A stretch of DNA of 64,000 bases from Deltaproteobacteria bacterium (GTDB lineage: Bacteria; Bdellovibrionota_B; Oligoflexia; Oligoflexales; Bog-1112), in assembly GCA_016186945.1 (NCBI GenBank), contig JACPKR010000004.1, forward strand, positions 1-64,000, given 5' to 3'. A program made the translations under genes and the position numbers. Position 1 is the stretch's first letter. Each line of letters opens with the position of its first letter. The notes beneath the pieces are model-generated. The model saw only the letters and a program-made list of their open reading frames with translations, searched no databases and was not told where the DNA came from. Below are positions 8,520 through 17,083 of the stretch, one piece after another.

Positions 8520-9824
8520 TTAACCTCCACTCGCCAGCACATCATTGGTCCACGAGGACTTCAACATGGTAACGGATCCTTCGCGTTCATTGGCCGTAAA
8601 GACTATGCCGTTATTGGTATGAACCGCAAGCCCTTCAGTTCCGACAAGGCTTGATTTTGTCCCGCCTGCACTTTGATCCTCTGTCCATTTGTTGCCGACT
8701 TTGGCAACGGAATCAAACGTGGGAGTTTTGGGGTCCGTGATGTCATAAACAATAACCGCGTGAGACTCCTGTAGGGCCAGTAAGCCGTAAAGATGCCCTG
8801 ACTTTTCAACGATTCCGCATTCTTCCGGCTCAATATTCTTCGTCGATTTTCTTTTATCTCGATTGTAGTCCGAAGGCAGGGCATCGGTGATGCGGGTTGT
8901 TGATAGAAATGTGTTGTCAGCAAAATTGAACATAGAGAATGAATCATTTTTTTCGTTTGAAATGAGGGCGTATTTTCCATCTTTGTCGATGCAGACTCCA
9001 TCGGGTTCGGCAGCCAGGCCAGCAGCTTTTTCCCCGGAAGGGTCAGTGACCGTTGGCATGTCGATGACTGTTAAAGTAGCAGACGGTACCAGTGATAACT
9101 TGAAGATTCCGATTTCGCTTGTCTCCTGTATGGTTACAATAACGGTATCATTGTCGGAAGAGATAGCAACACCTTCGGGTTCAGAGTCTTCACTATGGCT
9201 TACTTCGATTTCTTGTTTGAGTTCCCACGAGTTTGGATCCGTGGCGCTGCTATCTATGACGGAAACGCTACCGCCATGACGGGAATCTGGTTTGCACGCT
9301 CGGTCCTCCCTATCATCCTCGTTCACAACGACTAACCATTTCCCATCAGACGAGAATTGAGCTGAGTCAGGATTAAAACCAACATCCATTTTTCTGGTAA
9401 GCGAAAGATCCTCACTTTTGACAATGAGGATGCTACCTTTATTACAAACACTGTTATCCGAATCATACCCTTCGATATCGATCAATGTCGCTACAATCCA
9501 TTTCCCATCGGGAGAAACCGTGATGGCTGACATCCCGGATTGTGAGTCCTGCTCGTAGAATTGTGGGGAGCCCAAAGTGAAGCCATCTGCCGTGTAAGTT
9601 AGCTGGGTTAGTGACTTCTGCACGGCTGATACATAGACAGCTTTGTTATTGGTCCCGGGAATCATGCGAATAATCTCAGGGTTGGCGTCTGCAGGGGTTG
9701 CAAGCGTCTGTACTGTAGAAATCGAGAACGAGCTGTAGGTCGTTGCGGAATCACCAGAATCATCATTCTTTCCGCATCCTACCAAACCAATGACGAACAC
9801 CGAGTAGAAGATTTTTCTTTTCAC
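8520..9824 (-). CDS. Beta-propeller lipoprotein (choice-of-anchor-I/phytase-like)
   Basis: Predicted lipoprotein: MKRKIFYSVFVIGLVGCGK carries a lipobox (LVGC). I chose GTG 9824, which has GAGGG upstream; GTG 9836 has no ribosome site. The mature part is made of repeated propeller blades of the type SPDGKWIVATL, SSDGKWLVVVNEDD, EPEGVAISSDNDTVIVTI, AEPDGVCIDKDGKYALIS and GTEGLAVHTNNGIVFTANER. This is the pattern of choice-of-anchor-I and esterase-like phytase propellers. First gene of the minus-strand unit with barrel, PhnD-like protein, kinase and regulator. An envelope partner that binds or processes the signal is plausible but inferred. Confidence 0.8.
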   Translation of the reverse strand: MKRKIFYSVFVIGLVGCGKNDDSGDSATTYSSFSISTVQTLATPADANPEIIRMIPGTNNKAVYVSAVQKSLTQLTYTADGFTLGSPQFYEQDSQSGMSAITVSPDGKWIVATLIDIEGYDSDNSVCNKGSILIVKSEDLSLTRKMDVGFNPDSAQFSSDGKWLVVVNEDDREDRACKPDSRHGGSVSVIDSSATDPNSWELKQEIEVSHSEDSEPEGVAISSDNDTVIVTIQETSEIGIFKLSLVPSATLTVIDMPTVTDPSGEKAAGLAAEPDGVCIDKDGKYALISNEKNDSFSMFNFADNTFLSTTRITDALPSDYNRDKRKSTKNIEPEECGIVEKSGHLYGLLALQESHAVIVYDITDPKTPTFDSVAKVGNKWTEDQSAGGTKSSLVGTEGLAVHTNNGIVFTANEREGSVTMLKSSWTNDVLASGG

Positions 9825-9911
9825 AGGGGCCCTCACGAACGATTATTTATACTTAGTGCTCGGCATAGTTTCGCATTTCTATAGCCCCTTTTGCAAAAGT
9901 TGCCGTATGCT

Positions 9912-9962
9912 GCTTTTTTTTGGAGTGCGACGCATTCCTCGCCCCCCCAGACCCCCCTCTCC
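9912..9962 (-). repeat. G-rich hairpin element behind tadA
   Basis: On the minus strand it reads AGGGAGAGGGGGGTCTGGGG with a following CGAGGAATGCGTCG hairpin. It begins exactly at the tadA stop codon in sense orientation and matches the copies at 3766-3816, 34893-34977, 48380-48590 and 56269-56310. The rest of 9837-9911 shows only an AT-rich stretch that may carry the promoter of the lipoprotein gene. Confidence 0.8.
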
Positions 9963-10424
9963 CTATTTTGAGACACGTTTCTTATGAAAAAATGTGCTCA
10001 GCATATTTCCGCATTCTTGGGAGAGGACGCCCCCTACTACTTCTAATCGGTGGTTCAAACGTTTATCCTCATGCAATTTGTAGAGGCTGCCGAGGGCGCC
10101 GGCTTTTGGGTCATAAGCGCCGAAGTACACTGTGCGGATGCGAGCTTGGACGAGGGCACCAGCACACATGATGCAGGGTTCAAGGGTTACGTATATGTCG
10201 CAATCCGGTAGGCGCCAGTTTTTCAATTGTTTGCAGGCATCTTCCAGCGCGATGATTTCCGCATGGCGGGTGATACAACGCAGTGATTCACGAACGTTGA
10301 AGCCCGTTCCGATCACGCGATCGTTCTGAACGATCACGGCTCCTATGGGAACTTCGTCGATTTGCTCAGCCTGACGGGCCAGTGCGATCGCCTGTTCCAT
10401 GTATTGTTCCGGAGAACTGCTCAC
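9963..10424 (-). CDS. tadA: tRNA-specific adenosine deaminase
   Basis: Converts adenosine-34 to inosine in tRNA-Arg(ACG). The 153-residue length fits the family. Zinc-site motifs are complete: HAE at residues 54-56 (catalytic Glu56) and PCIMC at 83-87, within a CDA fold (VPIGAVIV, NWRLPDCDIYVTLEPC). The start is a GTG. The gene starts 3 bp behind the recombinase-like gene, so the two are probably cotranscribed. The stop codon touches the G-rich repeat. Confidence 0.95.
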   Translation of the reverse strand: MSSSPEQYMEQAIALARQAEQIDEVPIGAVIVQNDRVIGTGFNVRESLRCITRHAEIIALEDACKQLKNWRLPDCDIYVTLEPCIMCAGALVQARIRTVYFGAYDPKAGALGSLYKLHEDKRLNHRLEVVGGVLSQECGNMLSTFFHKKRVSK

Positions 10425-10427
10425 GTG

Positions 10428-11327
10428 TTATCTCATATGTTTGCGAATATTCCCCAGCCTTCTAAGGCCGAGGTGCTTCATGACATCATCCGGTGTTTTA
10501 CCTTGACTCAGCAGATAGCTTACCGAGTGGTGCCGGAGTTTTTCCGAATTGAGCTTGCGAAGCTTACAAGCGCTCCCCAATTCGTACAGCATGAATTTCA
10601 ACCCATGTCGGCTTACTTTGGGCTGAGGGGTGAGAGAGTCCTTTCCACTGAAACCGACGAGAAGTTTTGCATCCGCTAGCTTAGGGTTGTTTTCTTGGAC
10701 GAGTCGCTGCTTGTATTTCAAAAGAAGCTCTTTAGTGATGGGGGCAAGGATAAGCACGCGGGCACGTTCTCCCCGGATGAGGAGGGTCCCTTGTCCTTTT
10801 TGGCAAAGGAAGTCACTCCATTCCAGGTCGATCAACTCGCTGACTTTGACACCTTCGAAACCCAAGAGGCAGAGGATGACCTGGTCTCTCTCAGCTTTGA
10901 TGGGGATTGCATGTTTTGCAAGTTCAATCAGCCGCTCAAGGTCCTTGATCTGCATCCGGGGGGCATGGTTTTCAAAGCGAGTCGGGATGGGGTATTCATC
11001 AAAGGGGGAAGAGCTTGTTTCCTTCGAGAGAAAGCGGAAAAACTGGCGTATGGCTATGACCGAACGCCGGATGGAATTCTGCTTTCCGTGGCGATTGGTT
11101 CGCTTGACTTCTTCCTGGTAGTAATGGAGGAGTTTTTCGTCGACATGGTTTAACGGAAGACCGATGACTAGAAGATGTTCCAGGAAAAACAAGACGTCTC
11201 GGCAGTATGATTGGATCGTTGCTTCTTTTTTTCCTCTTTCTTTCAGGTGGGTTCCAAACGTGTTTACAAGACCAATGTAGTCCAAGCTGGCCGTTCTACT
11301 CATTCCACTCATCAGGGATCTCCCCAT
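10428..11327 (-). CDS. Tyrosine-recombinase-like protein with degenerate active site
   Basis: The fold matches XerC/XerD: an N-terminal SAM-like core-binding domain (residues 15-100, RGKKEATIQSYCRDVLFFLE) and a C-terminal catalytic-type domain. The catalytic residues are mostly gone. The usual GLRVSEL Arg is Lys (GVKVSEL), the HxLR His position is Glu in SEKLRH, the LGH His is Leu in HLGLRR, and the nucleophile Tyr position is occupied by NIRKHMR. Only the second Arg remains. It may bind DNA or regulate a real Xer pair without cutting; it is unlikely to be an active integrase. No att sites or phage genes are adjacent. Confidence 0.8.
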   Translation of the reverse strand: MGRSLMSGMSRTASLDYIGLVNTFGTHLKERGKKEATIQSYCRDVLFFLEHLLVIGLPLNHVDEKLLHYYQEEVKRTNRHGKQNSIRRSVIAIRQFFRFLSKETSSSPFDEYPIPTRFENHAPRMQIKDLERLIELAKHAIPIKAERDQVILCLLGFEGVKVSELIDLEWSDFLCQKGQGTLLIRGERARVLILAPITKELLLKYKQRLVQENNPKLADAKLLVGFSGKDSLTPQPKVSRHGLKFMLYELGSACKLRKLNSEKLRHHSVSYLLSQGKTPDDVMKHLGLRRLGNIRKHMR

Positions 11328-11407
11328 TTGCCTTAAGTCTTATTTTAGACTTTAATTGAAGGTAGAGAAAGCAAAGGAAAGAATTTGATGTAAGGTGTAG
11401 GGAGGGG

Positions 11408-12115
11408 ATGATGTCTGGATCAAGTAAACTTGGGGTCTTGTTCCCGTTTGTTGTTATTAGCGGAGCGTGGACTGTCCCACCTTACTACCAATCCTTTGAG
11501 AAAGCGTCGAAGCATGAGGCTCAGTTAGATTCTGTCATTATTGAAGTCAACGGCGAGCCGAGGAGTGTGAAGAATGGAGAGGAATTGTCGTTCGTTCGAG
11601 GAGACGAGCTTCTTGTCAAAAAAGTTTTGCTAAATTCCCCGGAAGCGAAACCTTCCATCACCAATGTTGTCGGTTTTGTAAATGAAGGGTCCGGGTCTAA
11701 CGATCTTGGTTACAAGATCGACACTTCAACGGAACTGACAAAAAAGACCTGGGCGCTGAATCCCGAAGGAACGGTCTACACCGTCGTCGCCTATAGTCAG
11801 AGGATCCTCCACGGGGCGGTGTTCCTTAACCGGGTTGAGCCGCGCTTGGAGTATATAGATGTCGACATTAATGGAAAAACAAGGGTCATGCGCGAGGGTG
11901 AAAAACTACTTGTGAAAAAAAGCGACAGTTTTAAAGTCGAGCGAGTGGTTACGAATCTACGGGATAACGAGACTATAACCTTTGCTATAGTCCCTGTTAT
12001 AAGAGGCGAGCAAGAAGCTGAAGTACCTGCAGAAAAAGGCGCCAAGGAGTACCGGATCGTTTTCCGCCACAAAGAGTATACCTTTGCCAAGATTCCCATG
12101 ATTGTTGAAAATTGA
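11408..12115 (+). CDS. Exported hypothetical protein with internal duplication
   Basis: I do not recognise a family. An N-terminal hydrophobic segment (residues 8-22) suggests export. Two similar segments occur: residues about 42-76 (DSVIIEVNGEPRSVKNGEEL, then RGDELLVKKV) and about 150-185 (EYIDVDINGKTRVMREGEKL, then KSDSFKVERV), so a beta-rich domain appears duplicated. The last bases overlap the start of the NtrY-like kinase gene (ATGA), which points to a linked role, possibly in the periplasmic part of that sensor. Ribosome site GGGAGGGG lies just ahead of the ATG. Confidence 0.75.
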   Translation: MMSGSSKLGVLFPFVVISGAWTVPPYYQSFEKASKHEAQLDSVIIEVNGEPRSVKNGEELSFVRGDELLVKKVLLNSPEAKPSITNVVGFVNEGSGSNDLGYKIDTSTELTKKTWALNPEGTVYTVVAYSQRILHGAVFLNRVEPRLEYIDVDINGKTRVMREGEKLLVKKSDSFKVERVVTNLRDNETITFAIVPVIRGEQEAEVPAEKGAKEYRIVFRHKEYTFAKIPMIVEN

Positions 12116-14370
12116 TGAATTTTCCGTTTCCAAAAACCTACGACGAGAGACGGCGCGTCGTCGAATTCGCTGTGATTCTCCTGTGTGCGGTTTTGCTGAT
12201 CGCTATAAGTCGGCTGGAAGTCCGTCTATTTTCCCTCGGCGAATTACTTTCCGCCAATCGTGAATTTTTCACTACCCTGGTTTATTTTGCCCTGATCAAT
12301 CTGAACGTTATCTTGATCCTGATTTTAAGCTTCTTGATTTTCCGTAACTTGACGAAGTTAGTACTGGAGCGGCGGAGGGGGATGCTCGGTTCGAAGCTTC
12401 GCTCGAAGCTGGTTGTTTCGCTAGTATTTTTCGCTCTGGCACCTACTCTTCTTCTTTTTTATGTAACGACGCAGTTTATCATGACGAGCTTTGAAACCTG
12501 GTTTTCAGAGAAGGTTCAGACAACCATTCAAAAGACGCAGGAGGCTGGTTCTCATATTTATAAGCAGGATCAGAAGCGTCTGGCAAGTCTAGCTCGGATC
12601 GCCCTTCAGCGGGTTGTCTTGCAAGGCCCGGCGGAAATTTTCGCAGATGAAAACACGGTGATTGATGCGAAGGCCCTGACGGGTTTTGATACGGACTACG
12701 GGCTTAATTCTTTGCGTATTTATGGGATAGACGGCTCGATCATTTGGGCTAGCGATAAAAGCGATAAAGAGGGAGCAGGATATTTTTCTACTGGCGGGGT
12801 TTATCCGCGAGACGTTATCCGCCTGTTTCTGCGTGAACCCGACCTCAAGTCTCACAGCCGTGTGGTCGGGGAGGAAGGTCAGGATGTTGTCCTAGGGGGA
12901 GCACCCCTGCGGGAACCGTCCAACCAACGATTGCTGGCTGTGGTGATTGCCGAAGTGCGATTTGAGACGCAGATTTTGAAAAGCGTAGAACAGATTCTTG
13001 CGGATTTTGCCGACATCAAGCCCGGAGCCAATCTGATCCGCCTAAGCTACATGATCACAATTGTCATGATCGTTCTTCTCATAGTCTTTTCAGCAAGCTG
13101 GCTTGGATTCTATGTAGCTCGTGAAATTACAGGGCCTATTCAAAATCTTGCGGAAGCGACAAGGGAAGTGGCTCTTGGAAATTACAGCGTAAATCTGCAA
13201 GCTTCATCTGACGATGAGGCGGGGCAACTTGTGAATTCGTTCAACTCCATGACTCGCGACTTGCGTGATCAACGAAAAGTGACCGAACTGGCTCAAGCCC
13301 ATTTGCAAGCGTCTAACGAGGAACTGGACCAGAAAAGGCAGTACCTGGAAATTGTTCTCAAGCACATTGCCGCAGGGGTGATCGCCCTGGACTCAAGGCA
13401 ACGCGTGACTTCTGTGAACGCCGCCGCGGAGAAAATTCTGAAAGTGAAAGCGACGGATCTTATAGGCCACCACGCACAGATAGGCTTTGGCCAGGAACTT
13501 TACGAAGCGTTCTGGCAGCCGCTGGTGGAGGGCTTAGCCGACAGTGGAAGTTTCCACGGCCAGGTGGAACTGAGCAAGATCGGGCGGGAACTAACGCTTA
13601 TTGTCAATGCGCTGCGCCTTCATGATGAAAACGACGTGGAAATGGGCTATGTGATCGTTTTTGACGATGCTCTTGCCAAACTTCGTGCGCAGCGGGTGCT
13701 TGCGTGGCGGGAAGTGGCGCGCCGAATTGCACATGAAATCAAAAATCCCATAACACCCATTAAACTCAACGCACAGAGGTTAGTGAGGAAATTTCATGAC
13801 CGATTCGAGGAGAAAGATCAGGAAATTTTTGAAACCTGTATGGAGACAATTGTCACTCAGGTAGACTCACTGCGGGATCTGGTGAATGAATTTACGAAGT
13901 TTTCCAAACTTCCCAGTATCAATCCCAAGCCTGAAGATGTAGGGACGGTTGTGGCCGATGCGGTGAAACTCTTTCGTATGAGTTACGGAGACATTGATTT
14001 TGAGGTTTTAGGAACAGAGGGACTTCCTCGCTTCCCGGTCGATAAAGAGCAGCTAAATCGTGCGCTGGTCAATATTCTTGGCAACGCCGTATCGTCTCTT
14101 CAAGAAGGGAGGAAGGGGCGCATAGAGGTGCGCTGCCAGTTCCTCAACGACTTGAAACTGGTGCGGATTGAAGTGGCTGACAATGGGTGCGGGGTGCCAA
14201 ACGAATTGAAAGAACGGGTGCTGGAACCGTACTTTTCAACGAAAGATGAGGGGACAGGCTTGGGTTTGGCAATCGTCCATCAAATTATCACCGATCATGG
14301 GGGGTATTTGAGACTGACTGATAATCATCCTCAGGGTACCGTGATTATTATCGAGTTACCAATTGCCTAG
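12112..14370 (+). CDS. ntrY: NtrY-like sensor histidine kinase
   Basis: Large membrane kinase of 752 residues. Two hydrophobic segments lie in residues 15-110, a third near 108-128, then a periplasmic or extracytoplasmic region and a TM near 315-340. HAMP (AREITGPIQNLAEATREVAL), PAS (AAGVIALDSRQRVTSVNAAA), HisKA (RRIAHEIKNPITPIKLNAQR, the NtrY-type phospho-His box) and HATPase_c (ADNGCGVPNELKERVLEPYF, GTGLGLAIV) follow. NtrY kinases signal nitrogen or redox status to NtrX; the exact cue here is unknown. The cognate regulator gene follows 84 bp on, with a repeat element between. Confidence 0.9.
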   Translation: MMNFPFPKTYDERRRVVEFAVILLCAVLLIAISRLEVRLFSLGELLSANREFFTTLVYFALINLNVILILILSFLIFRNLTKLVLERRRGMLGSKLRSKLVVSLVFFALAPTLLLFYVTTQFIMTSFETWFSEKVQTTIQKTQEAGSHIYKQDQKRLASLARIALQRVVLQGPAEIFADENTVIDAKALTGFDTDYGLNSLRIYGIDGSIIWASDKSDKEGAGYFSTGGVYPRDVIRLFLREPDLKSHSRVVGEEGQDVVLGGAPLREPSNQRLLAVVIAEVRFETQILKSVEQILADFADIKPGANLIRLSYMITIVMIVLLIVFSASWLGFYVAREITGPIQNLAEATREVALGNYSVNLQASSDDEAGQLVNSFNSMTRDLRDQRKVTELAQAHLQASNEELDQKRQYLEIVLKHIAAGVIALDSRQRVTSVNAAAEKILKVKATDLIGHHAQIGFGQELYEAFWQPLVEGLADSGSFHGQVELSKIGRELTLIVNALRLHDENDVEMGYVIVFDDALAKLRAQRVLAWREVARRIAHEIKNPITPIKLNAQRLVRKFHDRFEEKDQEIFETCMETIVTQVDSLRDLVNEFTKFSKLPSINPKPEDVGTVVADAVKLFRMSYGDIDFEVLGTEGLPRFPVDKEQLNRALVNILGNAVSSLQEGRKGRIEVRCQFLNDLKLVRIEVADNGCGVPNELKERVLEPYFSTKDEGTGLGLAIVHQIITDHGGYLRLTDNHPQGTVIIIELPIA

Positions 14371-14372
14371 CC

Positions 14373-14432
14373 AAGGAATTTCTTGGAGGAACCAGCTGCG
14401 CAGTTTCCTCCAAACCACCTCCTTGCCCCATG
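14373..14432 (+). repeat. GGAGGAA hairpin repeat between ntrY and ntrX
   Basis: It holds the 3' half of the composite element: TTGGAGGAA and TTCCTCCAA form a 9-bp stem around CCAGCTGCGCAGT, followed by ACCACCTCCTTGCCCCA. It begins two bases after the ntrY stop, in sense orientation. Closely similar copies lie at 45838-45920 and 56310-56372. Confidence 0.85.
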
Positions 14433-14454
14433 CAGCTTTTTCTAAGGACCTAAG

Positions 14455-15849
14455 ATGAGCAATTCAAGCAACACAAAAAAGTACCTTGCCCTCATCGTCG
14501 ACGATGAGAAAAGCATCTGCGATACCCTTGCGGGCGTGCTCTCAGATGAGGGATGGGAGAGTGTGAGCGCATACACGGGGAAGGACGGACTGGATATTTT
14601 CAAAAAGCAGCCTGTCGACCTCGTTTTCCTTGATGTGTGGATGAAGAAAATGGATGGCATCCAGGCGCTTCAGAAAATGAAGGAAATACGAGAAGACACC
14701 CTCATCGTTGTCATGAGTGGACATGGGAACATTGAAACAGCTGTGAAAGCGACGAAACTCGGAGCCTTCGATTTTCTTGAAAAGCCGCTCTCTCTCGAAA
14801 AAATACTCCCCATCCTCGACCATATAGAAACCAAGAAGAAGGAAGAAAAGGAACCAGCGAGTGTGGCAGCCAAAGGCTACGAGCTGATCGGAATCTCGGA
14901 CGATATTGCTTCAGTCCATCGACAAATCAAGATGATTGCACGTCGTAACAGTTGGGTGCTCATTACGGGAGAAAATGGGACGGGGAAGGAAGTCGTAGCA
15001 CGTAACATTCACCTGCAAAGTCTGAGGGCCGACAAAAACTTCGTGGCGGTCAACTGCGCCGCTATCCCTGAGGAACTTATAGAAAGCGAATTGTTTGGTT
15101 ATACGAAGGGGGCTTTCACGCACGCCATTCAGTCAAAAATGGGCAAGTTCGAGTTAGCCCACCATGGGACGCTCTTTCTTGACGAAATTGGCGACATGTC
15201 ACTAAAGACACAGGCAAAAATTTTGAGGATTTTGCAGGAGCAGTCCTTCCAGCGCCTGGGGGACAATAAGACGATTTCTGTCGACGTCCGGGTGGTCGCC
15301 GCCACAAACAAGAACCTACAGGAAGAGATTGAGAGAGGTAGTTTTCGCGAAGACCTATTCTACCGTTTGAAAGTGATCCCCATTCACATGACCCCCCTGC
15401 GAGATAGGAACGAGGACATTCCGGTACTCTGTCAGCATTTTCTGAGCAGGACAGCAGATGAATTTGGTGAAGAGACAAAGGCGATGTCGGAGGAGGCTCT
15501 GGAGTTCTTCCGGCACTACCACTGGCCTGGTAACGCGAGAGAGCTGAAGAATATGATCGAGCGCCTTTGCATTATGGTCCCCGGGACGACGATAAAGGAA
15601 GACGATGTTCGCGAGCTTATCGCGATCAAACCAGGACAGGAAGAGCAAGGAAGCTCCATGACCGTCTTTGGAGATACTTTGAAGGAAGCTCGGTCGAGGT
15701 TTGAGAAGTCGTTCATCATTGATAAACTTGAAGAAAATGAGTGGAATATTTCCAAGACCGCCGAAGCAATCGGTTTGGAACGGAGCAATCTCCACCGCAA
15801 GATGCGCCTTTATGATATCGAGCTGAAGCGTCGTCGCTTGCAAAATTAG
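14455..15849 (+). CDS. ntrX: NtrX-like sigma-54 response regulator
   Basis: Three-domain NtrC-family regulator (464 residues). The receiver has D60 as predicted phospho-acceptor in LVFLDVWMKKMDG. The AAA+ domain has Walker A GENGTGKE (the form typical of NtrX), Walker B GTLFLDEIGDM and the arginine-finger region. The C-terminal Fis-type helix-turn-helix is NISKTAEAIGLERSNLHRKM. The sigma-54 contact loop reads GAFTHA instead of GAFTGA, so direct sigma-54 activation may be altered or absent. A ribosome site (AAGGA) precedes ATG 14455. Paired with the upstream NtrY-like kinase. Confidence 0.9.
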   Translation: MSNSSNTKKYLALIVDDEKSICDTLAGVLSDEGWESVSAYTGKDGLDIFKKQPVDLVFLDVWMKKMDGIQALQKMKEIREDTLIVVMSGHGNIETAVKATKLGAFDFLEKPLSLEKILPILDHIETKKKEEKEPASVAAKGYELIGISDDIASVHRQIKMIARRNSWVLITGENGTGKEVVARNIHLQSLRADKNFVAVNCAAIPEELIESELFGYTKGAFTHAIQSKMGKFELAHHGTLFLDEIGDMSLKTQAKILRILQEQSFQRLGDNKTISVDVRVVAATNKNLQEEIERGSFREDLFYRLKVIPIHMTPLRDRNEDIPVLCQHFLSRTADEFGEETKAMSEEALEFFRHYHWPGNARELKNMIERLCIMVPGTTIKEDDVRELIAIKPGQEEQGSSMTVFGDTLKEARSRFEKSFIIDKLEENEWNISKTAEAIGLERSNLHRKMRLYDIELKRRRLQN

Positions 15850-15868
15850 AAAGGCAGGGGGGAAGTCC

Positions 15869-17083
15869 ATGATGGGCAAGAACTTGACGGCCGTTCGTGA
15901 TCGGAACGGTCTAGTGATTTCCGGATTTTCGCAACCGATTGGGGAAAGGGAAGCATGGCAGGTTTCTTCCTTCAATGAAGACTTTCTGCTGGCTAAGAAG
16001 GCTGCAGCGTCTACGGATACTGTGATGGGGGCATCGTTTTGTTCTACGGATGTTTTTGCGGACTTCCTTTTGGGGATGCACCTTCGCAAGTGGAGCGGAG
16101 CGGTCGTGATCGACTCCGGCTATGGGGAGAAACGCCTCTACCTTCGCGACGGGGAGCTTGTTTTTGCCACTTCCGACCTTTTCGACGACAGGTTGGGGGA
16201 AATTGCGTACCGCAAGGGAATGATCACGCTCGACCAATTGACGGAATCCGCAGCGAAAGTGACCCGAGGCTTGAGGTTTGGCCAGGTTAGCGTGCGCTCG
16301 GGAATTTTTACCGACTTTGAACTGTGGTTGGCCTTGAAAGAGCAGGTTAAGGAAATTCTGAAATCTGTTTTTATGGTCGATTCGGTTTACTTTGAATTGG
16401 GTGCGGGACGACATGAAAGTTCAGAAGTTATTTTTAGCGAAGGGGCGGCATCTCTGGTCGAATCGTGCTATGGATACGGCGCTATGTTTAGAAGTTTCGT
16501 GGAAACACTGAAGCCAACGAGCTGGGTAACGATGCAGAACCCGGCGCGTGCGGAAGAGGGAACGTTCCTGGGTGATCTGATTGCGATCATTGGGCGAAGG
16601 ATTTCCGTAAAGGATTTCATCAATCAGTCGAAGCTTCAACGTCCCTACATCCTAAGTGCTCTCATGGACCTTGTGAATAGAGGAGTTTGCCTGATAGAGG
16701 AAGCCAAGGTGCGAACTTTCGACGAGTACGGCCCCAAGTTGTTTGCCATCCGCAAGCTTGTGAAAGCGTATGAAATCGCTGTCAAGATTGCACAGAAAGC
16801 TTTCGAGGACGAGAGTATGCTTTTCCCGATCGCTGATTTGCGCAGTCTTGTCAGTTCCTTCAACATAGACATGCCTGTCTTTTTTCTCGACCCGTCCGGA
16901 AATATCAGCCCTGAGTCGACGTATAGTATCTACAGTCAGTGTTCCTTCGTCAAAGGGCGGTACGAATTTTTCGAGATTAGAATCAAAAGCTTAATTGAAT
17001 TCCTGGTGCAAGTGACAGGCGATCATCTTTCGGATGCTGTGGTCAGGCAAATCCGTTCCTCCATCCGGGAATATTACGCGTGA
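15869..17083 (+). CDS. DUF4388 (PATAN) domain protein
   Basis: A 404-residue protein with a PATAN/DUF4388 domain at about residues 55-165 (FADFLLGMHLRKWSGAVVID, RLYLRDGELVFATSDLFDDR, GEIAYRKGMITLDQL). The family is common in deltaproteobacteria and is linked to receiver domains, gliding and GTPase signalling; its molecular role is unproven. The C-terminal half (LGDLIAIIGRRISVKDFI onward) is helical with no clear family. It begins 19 bp behind the NtrX-like gene and its end overlaps the methyltransferase start by 4 bp, so it is part of the same transcription unit. Confidence 0.8.
   Translation: MMGKNLTAVRDRNGLVISGFSQPIGEREAWQVSSFNEDFLLAKKAAASTDTVMGASFCSTDVFADFLLGMHLRKWSGAVVIDSGYGEKRLYLRDGELVFATSDLFDDRLGEIAYRKGMITLDQLTESAAKVTRGLRFGQVSVRSGIFTDFELWLALKEQVKEILKSVFMVDSVYFELGAGRHESSEVIFSEGAASLVESCYGYGAMFRSFVETLKPTSWVTMQNPARAEEGTFLGDLIAIIGRRISVKDFINQSKLQRPYILSALMDLVNRGVCLIEEAKVRTFDEYGPKLFAIRKLVKAYEIAVKIAQKAFEDESMLFPIADLRSLVSSFNIDMPVFFLDPSGNISPESTYSIYSQCSFVKGRYEFFEIRIKSLIEFLVQVTGDHLSDAVVRQIRSSIREYYA

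Noticed and set aside
10428-11327. Integrase of an integrative element
   Set aside because: Catalytic residues lost and no att sites, phage or plasmid genes nearby; housekeeping context on both sides.
15355-16089. 244-codon minus-strand frame opposite ntrX end and the DUF4388 gene
   Set aside because: Antisense to two well-supported coding frames, no family text, no ribosome site.
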